DNA of 64,000 bases from Magnetospirillum sp. SS-4 (GTDB lineage Bacteria; Pseudomonadota; Alphaproteobacteria; Rhodospirillales; Magnetospirillaceae), in the NCBI RefSeq assembly GCF_902729425.1, contig NZ_LR746530.1, positions 216,166-280,165 of the forward strand. The letters run 5' to 3'. This document shows positions 8,794 through 19,872 of this stretch, one piece after another. The notes below the pieces were generated by a model, which saw nothing but the letters and a program-made list of their open reading frames with translations, searched no databases and was not told the origin of the DNA. How positions within the stretch are numbered: the first letter of the stretch is position 1; each line of letters starts with the position of its first letter. Both the position numbers and the translations under genes were made by a program.

Positions 8794-9180
8794 TCAGGAG
8801 TGGCCGGACGTGCGGCGGCGGCGATGGCGGCGGTGATGTTCCTGCAACAGTTCGTCGCTGGGGCCGTCGTCGTCGGACCGGCGCCGCGTCAGCATGTGAA
8901 AGGCCGCCGCCAGCAGAATGGGCGGAACCACCACGATGGACAGGCGGCCGAGCATGGCATAGAAAGTACTGTTGGTGCTTTGGATGACGATGCTTTCCTT
9001 GCACTCGTAACGCTGCTTGAAGGTGCCGGTGCAATCCTTCAGGCGCTCTTGCACCGAGCTCGACGAGTGGTTTTCCACATCGGATTCGGATATGTTGCCG
9101 AACTGGTCCCAACCGGCCCAGGCCATCCAGATCAGGCTGATTCCGGTCACCGTCCACTTGCCAAGCTTGGACCCTCTCAA
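8794..9180 (-). CDS. Small membrane protein of unknown function
   Basis: A 128-aa protein not recognised from any family. Visible features are an N-terminal hydrophobic segment around residues 11-24 ([14 protein letters not shown]) and a central stretch with two Cys (DCTGTF, YECKES) likely periplasmic or luminal. A second membrane helix spans about residues 79-96 ([15 protein letters not shown]), and the C-terminal tail is rich in His and Arg. It lies 20 bp upstream of scpB in the same orientation and could be co-transcribed with it. The His/Arg-rich tail may be functional or only compositional. Confidence 0.6.
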   Translation of the reverse strand: MRGSKLGKWTVTGISLIWMAWAGWDQFGNISESDVENHSSSSVQERLKDCTGTFKQRYECKESIVIQSTNSTFYAMLGRLSIVVVPPILLAAAFHMLTRRRSDDDGPSDELLQEHHRRHRRRRTSGHS

Positions 9181-9236
9181 ATCGTCCTCCTGCGGGTCAT
9201 GGCCTTTGCCGCGATCCGTAGTCTAATACTTTTTCC

Positions 9237-10214
9237 TTACGAGGGTAACAACAGCGTCGAACCGGTGGTTCTGCGGGCCTCCAGGTCGCGATGGGCCTTT
9301 GCCGCCTCGCTCAAGGGGTAGGTCTGGTTGATTTCCACCTTGACCGCGCCCGTGGCCACCACCTCGAACAGTTCGGCGGCGCCGGCCACTAGGTCGGCCC
9401 GTTTGGCGGTATAGGTCATCAGCGACGGCCGGGTGAGGAACAGCGAGCCCTTGGCCCCCAGCAGGCCGGTGTCGAAGGGCTCGACCTTGCCCGAGCTCTG
9501 GCCGAACGAGACCATCATGCCCAGCGGGCTCAGGCAGTCCAGCGACTTGAGGAAGGTGTCGCGGCCCACCGAATCGTAGACCACCGGCACGCCGGCGCCG
9601 TTGGTGATCTCCCTGACTTGGGCCACGAAATCCTCGGTCTTGTAGAGGATGGCGTGGTCGCAGCCATGGCGGCGGGCCAGTTCGGCCTTGTCCTCGGAAC
9701 CCACCGTGCCGATGATGGTGGCGCCCAGATGTTTCGCCCATTGGCAGGCCAGCAGGCCGACACCGCCGGCGGCGGCATGGATCAGGACGGTGTCGCCGGC
9801 CCGGACCGGATAGGTGCGGCGCAGCAGGTATTGCGCGGTCATGCCTTGCAGCATCATGGCGGCGGCCTGCCGGTCGGTGATGGAATCGGGAATCCTCACC
9901 AGACGGTCGGCCGGCATGACCCGGCGCTCGGCATAGGCGCCCAGCGGCGGATTGGCATAGGCGACCCGGTCGCCCAACTGGAATTCGGCGACATCCTCGC
10001 CGATGGCCTCCACCACGCCGGCTCCTTCCAGGCCGGGAACGAAGGGCAGGGGCGCCGGATATAATCCGGTGCGATGATAGACGTCGATGAAGTTGAGGCC
10101 GATGGCGGTCTGGCGCAGCAGCACCTCGCCCCTGGCCGGAGAGGGGACCTGGACCTCTTCCCAGGTCAGGACTTCGGGACCGCCGGTGGCGTGAACCCGG
10201 ATGGCATGGGTCAT
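9237..10214 (-). CDS. qor: NADPH:quinone oxidoreductase (zeta-crystallin type)
   Basis: Zinc-independent medium-chain dehydrogenase/reductase of 325 aa. The N-terminal GroES-like domain carries GLNFIDVYHRTGLYP, the quinone-oxidoreductase signature. The Rossmann fold carries HAAAGGVGLLACQWAK, and VVYDSVGRDTFLKSLD is typical of Qor. The start ATG 10214 overlaps the ogt stop (ATGA), so it is coupled to the upstream DNA-repair gene. Likely a cytosolic one- or two-electron quinone/enone reductase. The physiological substrate is unknown. Confidence 0.9.
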   Translation of the reverse strand: MTHAIRVHATGGPEVLTWEEVQVPSPARGEVLLRQTAIGLNFIDVYHRTGLYPAPLPFVPGLEGAGVVEAIGEDVAEFQLGDRVAYANPPLGAYAERRVMPADRLVRIPDSITDRQAAAMMLQGMTAQYLLRRTYPVRAGDTVLIHAAAGGVGLLACQWAKHLGATIIGTVGSEDKAELARRHGCDHAILYKTEDFVAQVREITNGAGVPVVYDSVGRDTFLKSLDCLSPLGMMVSFGQSSGKVEPFDTGLLGAKGSLFLTRPSLMTYTAKRADLVAGAAELFEVVATGAVKVEINQTYPLSEAAKAHRDLEARRTTGSTLLLPS

Positions 10215-10660
10215 GGTCGCATTCCTTCGAGACGCAGCAGGAATTCCTTGGTCTCGATGCCGTCGATACCGGAATAGCCACCCAATCCGCCGCCCGCCGC
10301 CAGTACCCGGTGACAGGGAATCACCACCGGAATGGGATTGCGGCCGCAGGCGCCGCCCAGGGCACGGGGCGCGGTTCCAAGCCTGTCCGCCAACTGGCCG
10401 TAGGTGAGGGTGGCGCCAAAGGGAATTTCGGACAGCGCGTTCCAGACCCTGCGCTGGAACGGAGTGCCGTGGGGCGCCAGCGGCAGGTCGAACGTCGTGC
10501 GCCTGCCCTCGAAATACTCCTCCAGCTGGTCGCGGGCCTTCAGCAGCAGCGGGCTGTCCTCGTTCTCGGGCAGCCAGCCCCAGTCTATGGCGACGATGGC
10601 GCCATCGGCCTCGAACAGGGCCAGGGGACCGATGGGGGTGTTGAAGGCAAGCTGTGGCAT
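10211..10660 (-). CDS. ogt: Methylated-DNA--protein-cysteine methyltransferase
   Basis: Suicide repair protein that removes O6-alkyl groups from guanine. The 149-aa single-domain protein has the active-site IPCHRV with Cys116. An FQRRVWNALSEIPFG recognition helix precedes it and GGYSGIDGIETKEFLL follows, as in the family. It has no Ada N-terminal regulatory domain, so it is a constitutive Ogt type. First of the ogt-qor pair. Confidence 0.93.
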   Translation of the reverse strand: MPQLAFNTPIGPLALFEADGAIVAIDWGWLPENEDSPLLLKARDQLEEYFEGRRTTFDLPLAPHGTPFQRRVWNALSEIPFGATLTYGQLADRLGTAPRALGGACGRNPIPVVIPCHRVLAAGGGLGGYSGIDGIETKEFLLRLEGMRP

Positions 10661-10693
10661 GGCGCACCCGTTGATGTTGGGTCGAACCCGATG

Positions 10694-12658
10694 CTATCGC
10701 GACGCCAGGGCCTCGCGCAATCGCTCGGGATCAGAGATGGGGGCCGAGCAGACGGAATCCCGGCAGATTATCGCCGCCGCCGGCCCATTGGGGTCGCGCA
10801 GCAGCAGATGAACGCGTCCGCCGCCGGTCGCCGCCGCCCGCAGCAGGGAACGGGTCGTCGGGTCGTCGTCCGCCCCGGTCACCGTCACCGTCACCGGATC
10901 GGCCAGCATCTCGAAGGCATCCAGCAGCGAGGTCATGTTGGGCAGCTGATCCGGCACCGCCGCGCTGAAGGCGGCCAGCACCGCCTCGGCCCGGTCGCGC
11001 CATTTGGTCTCGCCGGTGGCCAGCGCCATCAGCGCCAGCGCCTCGGCCATGGCGCCGTTGCCCGACGGCACCGCCGAATCGAAGCAGGGCTTGGTGCGGA
11101 TGATGATGTCGGTGGTGTCGTCGGCCGACAGCAGATAGCCGCCGTCCCCGGCGTCCCAGAAATGGGCATGGGCGGAATCCAGCCAGTTCCGGGCGTGATC
11201 CAGCAGGGCGCCGTTGTCGCTGGCGCTGAACAGGGCGATGGCGGCCCGGGCCATGTGGGCGTGGTCGTCGATCACTCCGGCATGGACCGCCTGGCCCAGG
11301 CGCAGGGCGTGGGCCAGGCGATGGCCGGGCCGGCTCATGCCCGCCGTCACCACCGCGAAGGCGGTTTCCGCCGCCGCCAGCCAGTCCGGGCGGTCGAAGG
11401 TCTGGGCGGCCTCCACCAGGGCGGCGATCATCATGCCGTTCCAGTCGGCCAGCACCTTGTCGTCGCGGCCGGGCCGCACCCGCCTGTCGCGATGGGCCAG
11501 CAGGACCGCCTTGGCGGCGGCCAGGGGCTCGTCATCGCCGCCGCCCCGGGAATGGTTGCGATGAAGGATAGTGCGGCCTTCCCAATTGCCGCCCGGCGAG
11601 ACGTCGTAAAGCTGGGCGAAGCGCCGCGCCGAATCCCGGTCCAGCAGCGTTTCGATCTCGGTGGCGGTCCAGGTGTAGAACAGGCCTTCCTCGCCCTCGC
11701 TGTCGGCGTCCAGCGCGGCGGCGAAGGCGCCGCCCTCGGCGGTCATGTCGCGCAGCAGCCAGCCGATGGTCTCGAACACCCGCGTCCGGTACAGGACCGA
11801 ACCGGTTCCCTTCCACGCCCGGCACAGCAGCGACACCAGTTGGGCGTTGTCGTAAAGCATCTTCTCGAAATGCGGCACCAGCCAGGACTGGTCGGTGGAA
11901 TAGCGCATGAAGCCGCCGCCCAGGTGATCGTAGATGCCGCCCTGGCAGATATGGTCCAGGGTCAGCGTCACCGCGCGGCGCAGCCGTTCGTCGCCGGTGC
12001 GCAGCCAGGCGTTCCACAGGAAGCGGAACAGGCCGGGCTGGGGAAATTTGGGCGCACCCACCGTACCGCCGTCGTCCAGGTCGATCATGCGCAGGATGTC
12101 GAGGGCGCCGTTGTCGAGCACGCCGAGATCGAGGCCCATGGCCCCGGGCGAACTGGCGAGCCGTGCAAGCGCCTGACGCAGTTGCCCGACATTGTGGCGG
12201 ATCTTGTCGGGGTCGCGGTGCCAGGTGTGGCTGATGCCTTCCAGCACGTCGGGAAAGGCGGCGCGGCCGTATTTGGCGGTGGCGGGGAAATAGGTGCCGC
12301 CCCAGAACGGTTCTCCGTCGGGAGTCAGGAACATGGTCAGCGGCCAGCCGCCGGGCTGGCCCATCATGGCCAGGGATTGCTGGTAGAGCGAATCCAGGTC
12401 GGGGCGTTCCTCGCGATCCACCTTGATGTTGACGAACAGGGCGTTCATCAGGCCGGCGATGCCGGCATCCTCGAAGCTCTCGTGCGCCATCACATGGCAC
12501 CAGTGGCAGGCGGAATAGCCCACCGACAGCAGAATGGGCTTTCCGGTCGCCTTGGCCTCGGCCAGCGCATCCGGCCCCCAGGCCCACCAATGCACCGGAT
12601 TGGCGGCATGCTGAAGCAGATAGGGGCTGGTCTCGGCGGCCAGTCGGTTATGGGTCAT
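10694..12658 (-). CDS. DUF255/YyaL thioredoxin-like + (alpha/alpha)6 barrel protein
   Basis: A 654-aa cytosolic protein of the YyaL/SPATA20 family. The N-terminal thioredoxin-like domain (about residues 1-170) begins [15 protein letters not shown] and carries a CxxC motif (Cys51-His-Trp-Cys54). [17 protein letters not shown] and GGTYFPA follow. The remaining ~480 residues form the six-hairpin glycosidase-like region (for example [28 protein letters not shown]). The biochemical role of this widespread family is not established. Start ATG 12658, because translation upstream is not conserved. It is separated by 33 bp from ogt. Confidence 0.85.
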   Translation of the reverse strand: MTHNRLAAETSPYLLQHAANPVHWWAWGPDALAEAKATGKPILLSVGYSACHWCHVMAHESFEDAGIAGLMNALFVNIKVDREERPDLDSLYQQSLAMMGQPGGWPLTMFLTPDGEPFWGGTYFPATAKYGRAAFPDVLEGISHTWHRDPDKIRHNVGQLRQALARLASSPGAMGLDLGVLDNGALDILRMIDLDDGGTVGAPKFPQPGLFRFLWNAWLRTGDERLRRAVTLTLDHICQGGIYDHLGGGFMRYSTDQSWLVPHFEKMLYDNAQLVSLLCRAWKGTGSVLYRTRVFETIGWLLRDMTAEGGAFAAALDADSEGEEGLFYTWTATEIETLLDRDSARRFAQLYDVSPGGNWEGRTILHRNHSRGGGDDEPLAAAKAVLLAHRDRRVRPGRDDKVLADWNGMMIAALVEAAQTFDRPDWLAAAETAFAVVTAGMSRPGHRLAHALRLGQAVHAGVIDDHAHMARAAIALFSASDNGALLDHARNWLDSAHAHFWDAGDGGYLLSADDTTDIIIRTKPCFDSAVPSGNGAMAEALALMALATGETKWRDRAEAVLAAFSAAVPDQLPNMTSLLDAFEMLADPVTVTVTGADDDPTTRSLLRAAATGGGRVHLLLRDPNGPAAAIICRDSVCSAPISDPERLREALASR

Positions 12659-12744
12659 GAAGGGGAACTCCCGAGGGACATTGCGCGGCTTGGTCTCTGG
12701 GCTTAGTTTGGGTGCGAGGCCCACTTGATCAAGGCAGGATCACC

Positions 12745-12993
12745 ATGAAGATCACCGTGGACGTGGATTGCACCCCCGAGGAGCTGCGGACCTTCTTCGG
12801 CCTGCCCGACGTGCGGCCGATGCAGGACGCCCTGATGCGCCAGATCCAGGATCAGATGGCCGCCAACCTGCACGCCATGGAACCCGAGGCCCTGTTCAAG
12901 GTCTGGCTGCCGGCCGGCGTCCAGGGCATGGAGCAGATGCAGAAGATGTTCTGGTCGCAGTTCGCCTCCGGCACCCGCCCCAAGGAGAAGTAG
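12745..12993 (+). CDS. Small conserved alphaproteobacterial protein (DUF6489-like)
   Basis: An 82-aa acidic-amphipathic protein, MKITVDVDCTPEELR..., with repeated Met/Gln-rich helices (MRQIQDQMAANL, QGMEQMQKMFWSQF). I recognise it as a small protein widespread in alphaproteobacteria (DUF6489), of unknown function. AAGGCAGGA precedes ATG 12745 at good spacing. It lies 2 bp upstream of the ferredoxin-like gene and begins a run of coupled rightward genes into mnmE. Confidence 0.75.
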   Translation: MKITVDVDCTPEELRTFFGLPDVRPMQDALMRQIQDQMAANLHAMEPEALFKVWLPAGVQGMEQMQKMFWSQFASGTRPKEK

Positions 12994-12995
12994 TC

Positions 12996-13339
12996 TTGAG
13001 CCCCACCGTCGATCCGCCGCCCTATTTCCGGCTGCACGTCTTCATCTGCACCAACCGCCGTCCCGACGACAATCCCCGGGGTTCGTGCGCCCAGCGCGGG
13101 TCCGAGCCGCTGCGCGAGCATCTCAAGGACGCCCAGAAGCGTCTGGGTCTCAAGGACGTGCGCGTCAACTCGGCCGGCTGCCTCGATCGTTGCGGCGCCG
13201 GCCCGGTGATGGTGATCTATCCCGAGGGCATCTGGTACGGCTTCAGCACCGTCGCCGACATCGACGAGATTCTGGACACCCACATCGTCAAGGGCGGCCG
13301 GGTCGAGCGGCTGATGGTGGACAAGCCCGCCAAGGCGGA

Positions 13340-13343
<4 letters not shown>
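12996..13343 (+). CDS. Thioredoxin-like [2Fe-2S] ferredoxin
   Basis: A 115-aa protein of the thioredoxin-fold ferredoxin family. Cluster Cys residues appear as VFICTNRR, GSCAQRGS and the pair in AGCLDRCGAGP, followed by VMVIYPEGIWYG, which is family-typical. The start is TTG 12996, preceded by AAGGAGAAG, and it lies just after the previous stop. Its own stop overlaps the mnmE start (ATGA). MnmE itself needs no ferredoxin, so the coupling may be only organisational. The electron-transfer partner is unknown. Confidence 0.85.
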
Positions 13344-14650
<1,307 letters not shown>

Positions 14651-14668
14651 GCTCCTACCTATAGGGTC

Positions 14669-14684
14669 TGTTTCACGTGAAACA
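14669..14684. other. parS: parS site (perfect 16/16)
   Basis: TGTTTCACGTGAAACA is the exact palindromic parS consensus bound by chromosomal ParB. It lies between mnmE and mnmG, and bases 14677-14679 are the GTG start codon of mnmG. ParB nucleated here would sit on the mnmG translation start. Confidence 0.95.
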
Positions 14685-16542
14685 AACAAGCTCTTGCGAT
14701 GTGATTGTGGTGGGGGCGGGACATGCCGGCTGCGAGGCCGCCGCCTCCGCCGCGCGGACCGGCGCCGCCACCCTGCTGGTCACCCAGCGCCTGGACACCA
14801 TCGGCGAAATGTCGTGCAACCCCGCCATCGGCGGCCTGGCCAAGGGCCAGCTGGTGCGCGAGATCGACGCCCTGGACGGCCTGATGGGACGGGTGATCGA
14901 CCGGGCCGGCATCCAGTTCCGCATCCTCAACCGCAGCAAGGGACCGGCGGTGCAGGGACCGCGCGCCCAGGCCGACCGCAAGCTCTATCGCCTCGCCATG
15001 CGCGACGCCCTGGACGAGACCGGAAACCTCGGCCTTCTCGAAGGCTCGGTGGAGGATCTGGTGGTCAGGGCGGGACGGGTTGCCGGGGTGGTGCTGGCCG
15101 ATGGCCGGACCATCGCCTGCGGCGCGGTGGTGATTACCACCGGAACCTTCCTGCGCGGCCTGATCCACATGGGGGAAAAGACCTGGCCGGCGGGGCGCAT
15201 CGGCGACGCGCCGTCGCTGGGCCTGTCGGGTGCGCTGGAGCGGATCGGGCTGCCGCTCGGCCGGCTGAAGACCGGCACGCCGGCCCGGCTCGACGGTCGC
15301 ACCATCGACTGGAAGTCGCTGGACAGCCAGGCCGGCGACGACCCGCCGGTGCCGTTCTCGTTCCTGACCCAGCGGATCGCCACGCCGCAAATCGCCTGCG
15401 GCATCACCGCCACCACGCCGGCGACCCACGCCGTCATCCGCGCCAACCTGCACCGAGCACCCATGTATTCCGGTCAGATTCAGAGCACCGGGCCGCGCTA
15501 TTGCCCCAGCATCGAGGACAAGGTGGTGCGCTTCGCCGACCGCGACCGCCACCAGATCTTCCTGGAGCCGGAAGGCCTCGACGACCACACCGTCTATCCC
15601 AACGGCATCTCCACCTCGCTGCCGGAAGAGGTGCAGCGCGCCATGATCGCCACCATTCCCGGTCTGGAGCGGTGCGCCGTGATCCGGCCCGGCTACGCCA
15701 TCGAATACGATTTCGTCGATCCGCGCTCGCTGTCGCGCTCGCTGGAGACCCGGGCGATGGGCGGCCTGTTCCTGGCCGGCCAGATCAACGGCACCACCGG
15801 CTACGAGGAGGCCGGCGCCCAGGGCCTGCTCGCCGGCCTCAACGCCGCCCGCAGTTGCGCCGGCTCCGCCCCGCTGATCCTGGATCGCGCCGACGCCTAT
15901 ATGGGGGTGATGGTCGACGATCTGGTGAGTCTCGGCACCAGCGAGCCCTACCGCATGTTCACCTCGCGGGCGGAATACCGGCTGCTGCTGCGCTCCGACA
16001 ACGCCGATTCGCGCCTGACCCCCAAGGGAGAGGCGATGGGCTGCATTCGCAGCGAGCGGTCGGACCGGTTTCGCAAGAAAAGTGCCGCCATCGCCCGGAC
16101 CAGGGCGGTGCTGGACAGCCTGCGGGCGTCGCCCAACGTGCTGCGCGGTCACGGCCTTGGCGTCAACCAGGACGGGGTGGCGCGTTCGGCATGGGATCTT
16201 CTCGCCTATCCCGACCTGACCCTGGCGCGGCTGGCGGAGGTGTGGCCCGAACTGGCTGGCATCGAGCCCGACGTGGCCGAGCGGCTGGAGATCGAGGGCA
16301 AGTATGCCGGCTATCTCCAGCGGCAGGAGGCCGACATCAGGGCCTATCGCCGCGAGGAGGGCCTGGCGCTGCCGGCCGATCTGGATTACGGCCTTATCGG
16401 CTCGCTGTCCAACGAGGTTCGCCAGAAGCTGGCGGCGGCCCGGCCCGAGACCCTGGCGGCGGCGGCCCGCATTCCCGGCATCACCCCGGCGGCGGTGACG
16501 GCGTTGCTGGGCCATGTCAAGCGGCAGGGAGGAATTGTGTGA
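14677..16542 (+). CDS. mnmG: tRNA uridine-5-carboxymethylaminomethyl modification enzyme MnmG
   Basis: FAD-dependent partner of MnmE in U34 modification, 621 aa. The dinucleotide-binding motif [12 protein letters not shown] starts at residue 11. [23 protein letters not shown], shortened here to SCNPAIGG, and the GIF-type conserved Cys region follow. The C-terminal MnmE-binding helices end in [12 protein letters not shown]. The start is GTG 14677 inside the perfect parS palindrome, and no better in-frame start precedes the FAD motif. The stop overlaps the rsmG start region. Confidence 0.97.
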   Translation: MKQTSSCDVIVVGAGHAGCEAAASAARTGAATLLVTQRLDTIGEMSCNPAIGGLAKGQLVREIDALDGLMGRVIDRAGIQFRILNRSKGPAVQGPRAQADRKLYRLAMRDALDETGNLGLLEGSVEDLVVRAGRVAGVVLADGRTIACGAVVITTGTFLRGLIHMGEKTWPAGRIGDAPSLGLSGALERIGLPLGRLKTGTPARLDGRTIDWKSLDSQAGDDPPVPFSFLTQRIATPQIACGITATTPATHAVIRANLHRAPMYSGQIQSTGPRYCPSIEDKVVRFADRDRHQIFLEPEGLDDHTVYPNGISTSLPEEVQRAMIATIPGLERCAVIRPGYAIEYDFVDPRSLSRSLETRAMGGLFLAGQINGTTGYEEAGAQGLLAGLNAARSCAGSAPLILDRADAYMGVMVDDLVSLGTSEPYRMFTSRAEYRLLLRSDNADSRLTPKGEAMGCIRSERSDRFRKKSAAIARTRAVLDSLRASPNVLRGHGLGVNQDGVARSAWDLLAYPDLTLARLAEVWPELAGIEPDVAERLEIEGKYAGYLQRQEADIRAYRREEGLALPADLDYGLIGSLSNEVRQKLAAARPETLAAAARIPGITPAAVTALLGHVKRQGGIV

Positions 16543-17150
16543 CCCCCGAGGAATTCATGACAAAATCTGGTGTTTCACGTGAAACACTCGATCGCTTGTC
16601 CCACTACGCCGACCTGCTGGTGAAGTGGCAGGCGCGGATCAATCTGGTGGGGCCGGACACGCTGCCCGATTTGTGGCGGCGGCATTTCCTCGATTCCGCC
16701 CAGCTGTTCCGGCTGATCCCGCCCGAGGCCCGCCGGCTGGCCGACCTGGGCAGCGGCGCCGGCTTTCCCGGGCTGGTGCTGGCGGTGATGGGGGCGCCCG
16801 ACGTTCATCTGGTGGAAAGCGATTCCCGCAAATGCGCCTTCCTGCGGGAGGCCGCCCGCGTCACCGGGACCGGCGTCACCATTCATAACCAGCGCATCGA
16901 GAAGGTGGCGCCGCTGGCCGCCGACGTCGTCACCGCCCGCGCCCTGGCGCCGCTGGGCCAGTTGCTCGGTTGGGCCGAACCGCATCTGGCCGGGGGCGGG
17001 CGGTGCCTGTTCCTGAAGGGCAGGGGGGTGGAAGACGAATTGACCGCCACTGCGAAAGAATGGAATATCGCCCTCGACCGGAGTCCATCCGAGACCGACC
17101 CGGCCGGTCAGGTCCTTCAGCTTCGAGAGGTATGCCGTGGCCGATCATAG
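16539..17150 (+). CDS. rsmG: 16S rRNA (guanine-527-N7)-methyltransferase RsmG
   Basis: SAM-dependent methylation of G527 in 16S rRNA, 203 aa. The Rossmann SAM motif [14 protein letters not shown] is at residues 69-82. The N-terminal [10 protein letters not shown] segment and the C-terminal [10 protein letters not shown] are typical. GTG 16539 is preceded by GGGAGGA at 6-7 nt and overlaps the mnmG stop. ATG 16557 is an alternative. Residues VSRET (12-16) are encoded by a perfect parS site. The end of the gene overlaps the GTG of parA. Confidence 0.95.
   Translation: MTPEEFMTKSGVSRETLDRLSHYADLLVKWQARINLVGPDTLPDLWRRHFLDSAQLFRLIPPEARRLADLGSGAGFPGLVLAVMGAPDVHLVESDSRKCAFLREAARVTGTGVTIHNQRIEKVAPLAADVVTARALAPLGQLLGWAEPHLAGGGRCLFLKGRGVEDELTATAKEWNIALDRSPSETDPAGQVLQLREVCRGRS
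16571..16586. other. parS: parS site (perfect 16/16) inside rsmG
   Basis: A second exact TGTTTCACGTGAAACA, embedded in the rsmG coding sequence where it encodes GVSRET. It lies about 550 bp upstream of parA. The same location of parS in gidB/rsmG is seen in other bacteria, so the protein motif is constrained by the DNA site. Confidence 0.95.
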
Positions 17151-17949
17151 CCCGAGCAACGCGGCGGCCAAGCCGGCCCGCGTCATCGCCATCGCCAACC
17201 AGAAGGGCGGGGTGGGCAAGACCACCACCGCCATCAATCTGGCCACCGCCATGGCGGCGACCAAGAAAAGCGTGCTGATCATCGATCTCGATCCCCAGGG
17301 AAACGCCAGCACCGGGCTGGGCATCGACCGCAACGCCCGCGAGGTCAATTCCTATCATGTGCTGATCGGCGAGGCGGCGCTGGCCGAATCGGTGATCGCC
17401 ACCACCATTCCCGGCCTGCATCTGGTGCCCTCGGGGACCGACCTGTCGGGGGCCGAGATCGAACTGGTGGAGTTCGACCGGCGCGAGCACCGGCTGCGGC
17501 AATCGCTGGCCGGATCGCTGGACGCCTATGATTACGTCCTGATCGATTGCCCGCCGTCGCTCAACCTGCTGACGCTGAACGCCCTGGTGGCGGCCGACGC
17601 GGTGATGGTGCCGCTGCAATGCGAGTTTTTCGCCCTGGAGGGCGTCAGCCATCTGGTCAAGACCATCGAGCGGGTCCGCCAGGCCTTCAATCCCGGCCTT
17701 GAATTGCAGGGTATCATCCTGACCATGTTCGACAAGCGCAACAACCTGTCGGACCAGGTGGCGGCCGACGTGCGCGACTTCTTCGGCGACAAGGTCTACA
17801 AGACGGTGATCCCGCGCAACGTGCGGGTGTCGGAAGCGCCCAGCCATGGCAAGCCGGTGCTGCTCTACGACATGAAGTGCAGCGGGGCCGAGGCCTATAT
17901 CCATCTGGCCTCGGAAGTGCTGAAGCGCGAACGCGAATTAAGGGGTTGA
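17137..17949 (+). CDS. parA: Chromosome partitioning ATPase ParA
   Basis: Walker-type ATPase that, with ParB-parS, segregates newly replicated origins. The 270-aa protein has the deviant Walker A KGGVGKTT at residues 23-30 (both the signature and catalytic Lys). Walker A' IIDLDPQGNASTGLG and Walker B DYVLIDCPPSLNLLT follow. It lacks the long N-terminal DNA-binding domain of plasmid type Ia ParA, as expected for a chromosomal Soj. The start is GTG 17137, overlapping the end of rsmG. It is 4 bp from parB. Confidence 0.97.
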   Translation: MADHSPSNAAAKPARVIAIANQKGGVGKTTTAINLATAMAATKKSVLIIDLDPQGNASTGLGIDRNAREVNSYHVLIGEAALAESVIATTIPGLHLVPSGTDLSGAEIELVEFDRREHRLRQSLAGSLDAYDYVLIDCPPSLNLLTLNALVAADAVMVPLQCEFFALEGVSHLVKTIERVRQAFNPGLELQGIILTMFDKRNNLSDQVAADVRDFFGDKVYKTVIPRNVRVSEAPSHGKPVLLYDMKCSGAEAYIHLASEVLKRERELRG

Positions 17950-17953
17950 GATC

Positions 17954-18898
17954 GTGGCTGACGAAAAGAAAAAAGGTCTGGGGCGCGGCCTGTCCGCCCT
18001 GCTGGGCGATCACGCGGCCTCGGCTATCCAGGCGGTGACCAGCGCGGCGGCGGCCGGGCCGGAGGGGGCGGCGGCCATCAAGGGCTTGCGGCTGATGCCG
18101 GTGGGGCAGTTGCAGCCGGGCAAGTTCCAGCCGCGCCGCAGCTTCGACGAGGACCGCATCAACGATCTGGTGGAATCGGTCCGCGAGAAGGGCATCCTTC
18201 AGCCGCTGCTGGTGCGTCCGCTGCCCGGCCAGCCCGGCCGGTTCGAGATCATCGCCGGCGAACGGCGCTGGCGGGCCGCCCAGGGCGCCAAGCTGCACGA
18301 GGTGCCGGTCATCGTCCGCGAGCTGTCGGACCGCGAGGCCCTGGAGGTCGCCCTGGTCGAAAACCTCCAGCGTCAGGACCTGACGCCGCTGGAGGAAGCC
18401 GACGGCTATCGCCGCCTGATGGAGGATTTTTCCCACACCCAGGAGGAACTGGCCAAGGCGGTGGGCAAGAGCCGCTCGCACGTCGCCAACATGATCCGGC
18501 TGCTGGCCCTGCCCGACCCGGTGAAGGCCATGCTGGAAAAGGGCGAGCTGACGGCGGGTCACGCCCGCGCCCTGCTGACCGCCGCCGATCCGCTGCGTCT
18601 GGCCCGCGACGTGGTCGGCCGGGCGCTGAACGTGCGTCAGACCGAAAAGCTGGTCAACGACGAGGGCAAGGCCAGGCCCACCAGCGGCGGCCGCCCCGCC
18701 AATGCCGGCCGGGATCCCGACATCGCCGCCCTGGAACGCGACCTGACCGCCGGCCTGGGCTGCCGCGTCACCATCCGGTCGCTGGGCAAGGGCGGCGAGC
18801 TGACCATCGCCTATGGCTCGCTGGAACAGCTCGATGACGTGCTGGCGCGGCTGGCGCGGTCGCCGGTCCGGTCCGACAACGATCTGGACGAGGTTTAG
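17954..18898 (+). CDS. parB: Chromosome partitioning protein ParB
   Basis: Binds parS, spreads as a CTP-dependent clamp and stimulates ParA. The 314-aa protein begins with a basic GLGRGLSALLGD motif (ParA-interacting N-terminus). The ParB/Srx core carries PRRSFDEDRINDLVESV and GERRWRAAQ (CTP-binding C-motif), and ENLQRQDLTPLEEA follows. The helix-turn-helix is KAVGKSRSHVANMIRLL, and the C-terminal dimerisation domain ends GSLEQLDDVLARL. The GTG start follows parA by 4 bp. Its three parS targets are within 11 kb. Confidence 0.97.
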   Translation: MADEKKKGLGRGLSALLGDHAASAIQAVTSAAAAGPEGAAAIKGLRLMPVGQLQPGKFQPRRSFDEDRINDLVESVREKGILQPLLVRPLPGQPGRFEIIAGERRWRAAQGAKLHEVPVIVRELSDREALEVALVENLQRQDLTPLEEADGYRRLMEDFSHTQEELAKAVGKSRSHVANMIRLLALPDPVKAMLEKGELTAGHARALLTAADPLRLARDVVGRALNVRQTEKLVNDEGKARPTSGGRPANAGRDPDIAALERDLTAGLGCRVTIRSLGKGGELTIAYGSLEQLDDVLARLARSPVRSDNDLDEV

Positions 18899-19001
18899 CT
18901 CCTGGCCGCATCTCCCTGAATTTCCAGGCTATGAAGGCGGGCCATGCCTTTGTACAATGCCATCGGGATGGCTGTGTCGGGTCAGGCAGGGAGGGGGGGC
19001 G

Positions 19002-19358
19002 ATGTCGTCAGCCGAGGGAAGCGGGCCGCTGGACGAATTGCTGGCGAACATTCCGCCGGCGGTGGTTGAAACCTTCACGCCGGAACAGCGGGCGGCGTTG
19101 TGGAACGCCGCCAAGCCGGTCAGCTGGCGCAAGCATCCCATCAATATCCGAATCACCTTTCCCTTTGTCGGCGGCCGCTATTTCGTCACCATCGTCGGCG
19201 GCTTCGAGCGCCGGGCGCTGGACCGCATCGAGCGCGACCGCAAGATGCACCCCCTCAAGACGGCCGGCAACGTGCTGTTCATGCTGGGGGTGGGGGGGGC
19301 CTTCTATCTCGCCGCCGTCATCGGCATGTTCATGTTCTCCAACCTGATCGAGTTCTAA
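19002..19358 (+). CDS. Small membrane-anchored protein of unknown function
   Basis: A 118-aa protein not assigned to a family. The N-terminal part is acidic (GPLDELLANIPPAVVETFTPEQ). A basic central part (SWRKHPINIRITFPFVGGRY) precedes a C-terminal membrane helix, about residues 92-113 (NVLFMLGVGGAFYLAAVIGMFMF). A strong GGGAGGGGGGG ribosome site lies before ATG 19002. It is 6 bp upstream of the SEC-C protein gene, probably in one transcript with it. Likely an inner-membrane protein with its bulk in the cytoplasm. Confidence 0.65.
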   Translation: MSSAEGSGPLDELLANIPPAVVETFTPEQRAALWNAAKPVSWRKHPINIRITFPFVGGRYFVTIVGGFERRALDRIERDRKMHPLKTAGNVLFMLGVGGAFYLAAVIGMFMFSNLIEF

Positions 19359-19364
19359 GCCATC

Positions 19365-19850
19365 ATGAGCGATTGTCCCTGCGGCTCCCGCCGGAGCTTC
19401 GAAGCCTGCTGCCAGCCCTACATCGCCGGCATTGCCATCGCGCCGACGCCGGAGGCGCTGATGCGCTCGCGCTATTCGGCGTTCACCGTCGCCGACGTGG
19501 ATTACCTGGAAAACTCGCTGGCGCCCGACCAGCGCGACGATTTCAGCCGGGCCGAAACCCTGAAATGGGCGAAGAACTCGGAATGGCTGGGGCTTGAGGT
19601 GCATCTGACCTCCGGCGGCGGCGAGGATGATGCCGAAGGCTTCGTCGATTTTACCGCCCGGTTCCGCATGGACGGCCGCGCCGAGGCCCACCGCGAAATC
19701 GCCCGGTTCCGCAAGGATGGCGAGCGCTGGTACTACGTGGACGGCCAGGTGCCGAAGCCCGAACAGCGCCGCGTCGCCGTCAAGGCCGGCCGCAACGATC
19801 CCTGCCCCTGCGGTTCCGGCCAGAAATACAAGAAGTGCTGCGGCGCCTGA
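19365..19850 (+). CDS. YchJ-family SEC-C motif protein
   Basis: A 161-aa protein of the UPF0225/YchJ family with a zinc-binding SEC-C motif at each end (N-terminal CPCGS...CC and C-terminal [15 protein letters not shown]). Between them is the NTF2-like YchJ core ([30 protein letters not shown] segment, RWYYVDG). Function is not established in the family. SEC-C motifs often contact ribosomes or SecB. It is full length. Confidence 0.85.
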   Translation: MSDCPCGSRRSFEACCQPYIAGIAIAPTPEALMRSRYSAFTVADVDYLENSLAPDQRDDFSRAETLKWAKNSEWLGLEVHLTSGGGEDDAEGFVDFTARFRMDGRAEAHREIARFRKDGERWYYVDGQVPKPEQRRVAVKAGRNDPCPCGSGQKYKKCCGA

Positions 19851-19872
19851 GTTTCGGCCTTAAGCGGGGAGG

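Noticed and set aside
10310..12706. A 798-codon open frame on the plus strand.
   Set aside because: It is antisense to the well-supported DUF255 and ogt genes and has low-complexity Gln/Gly/His-rich composition typical of shadow frames.
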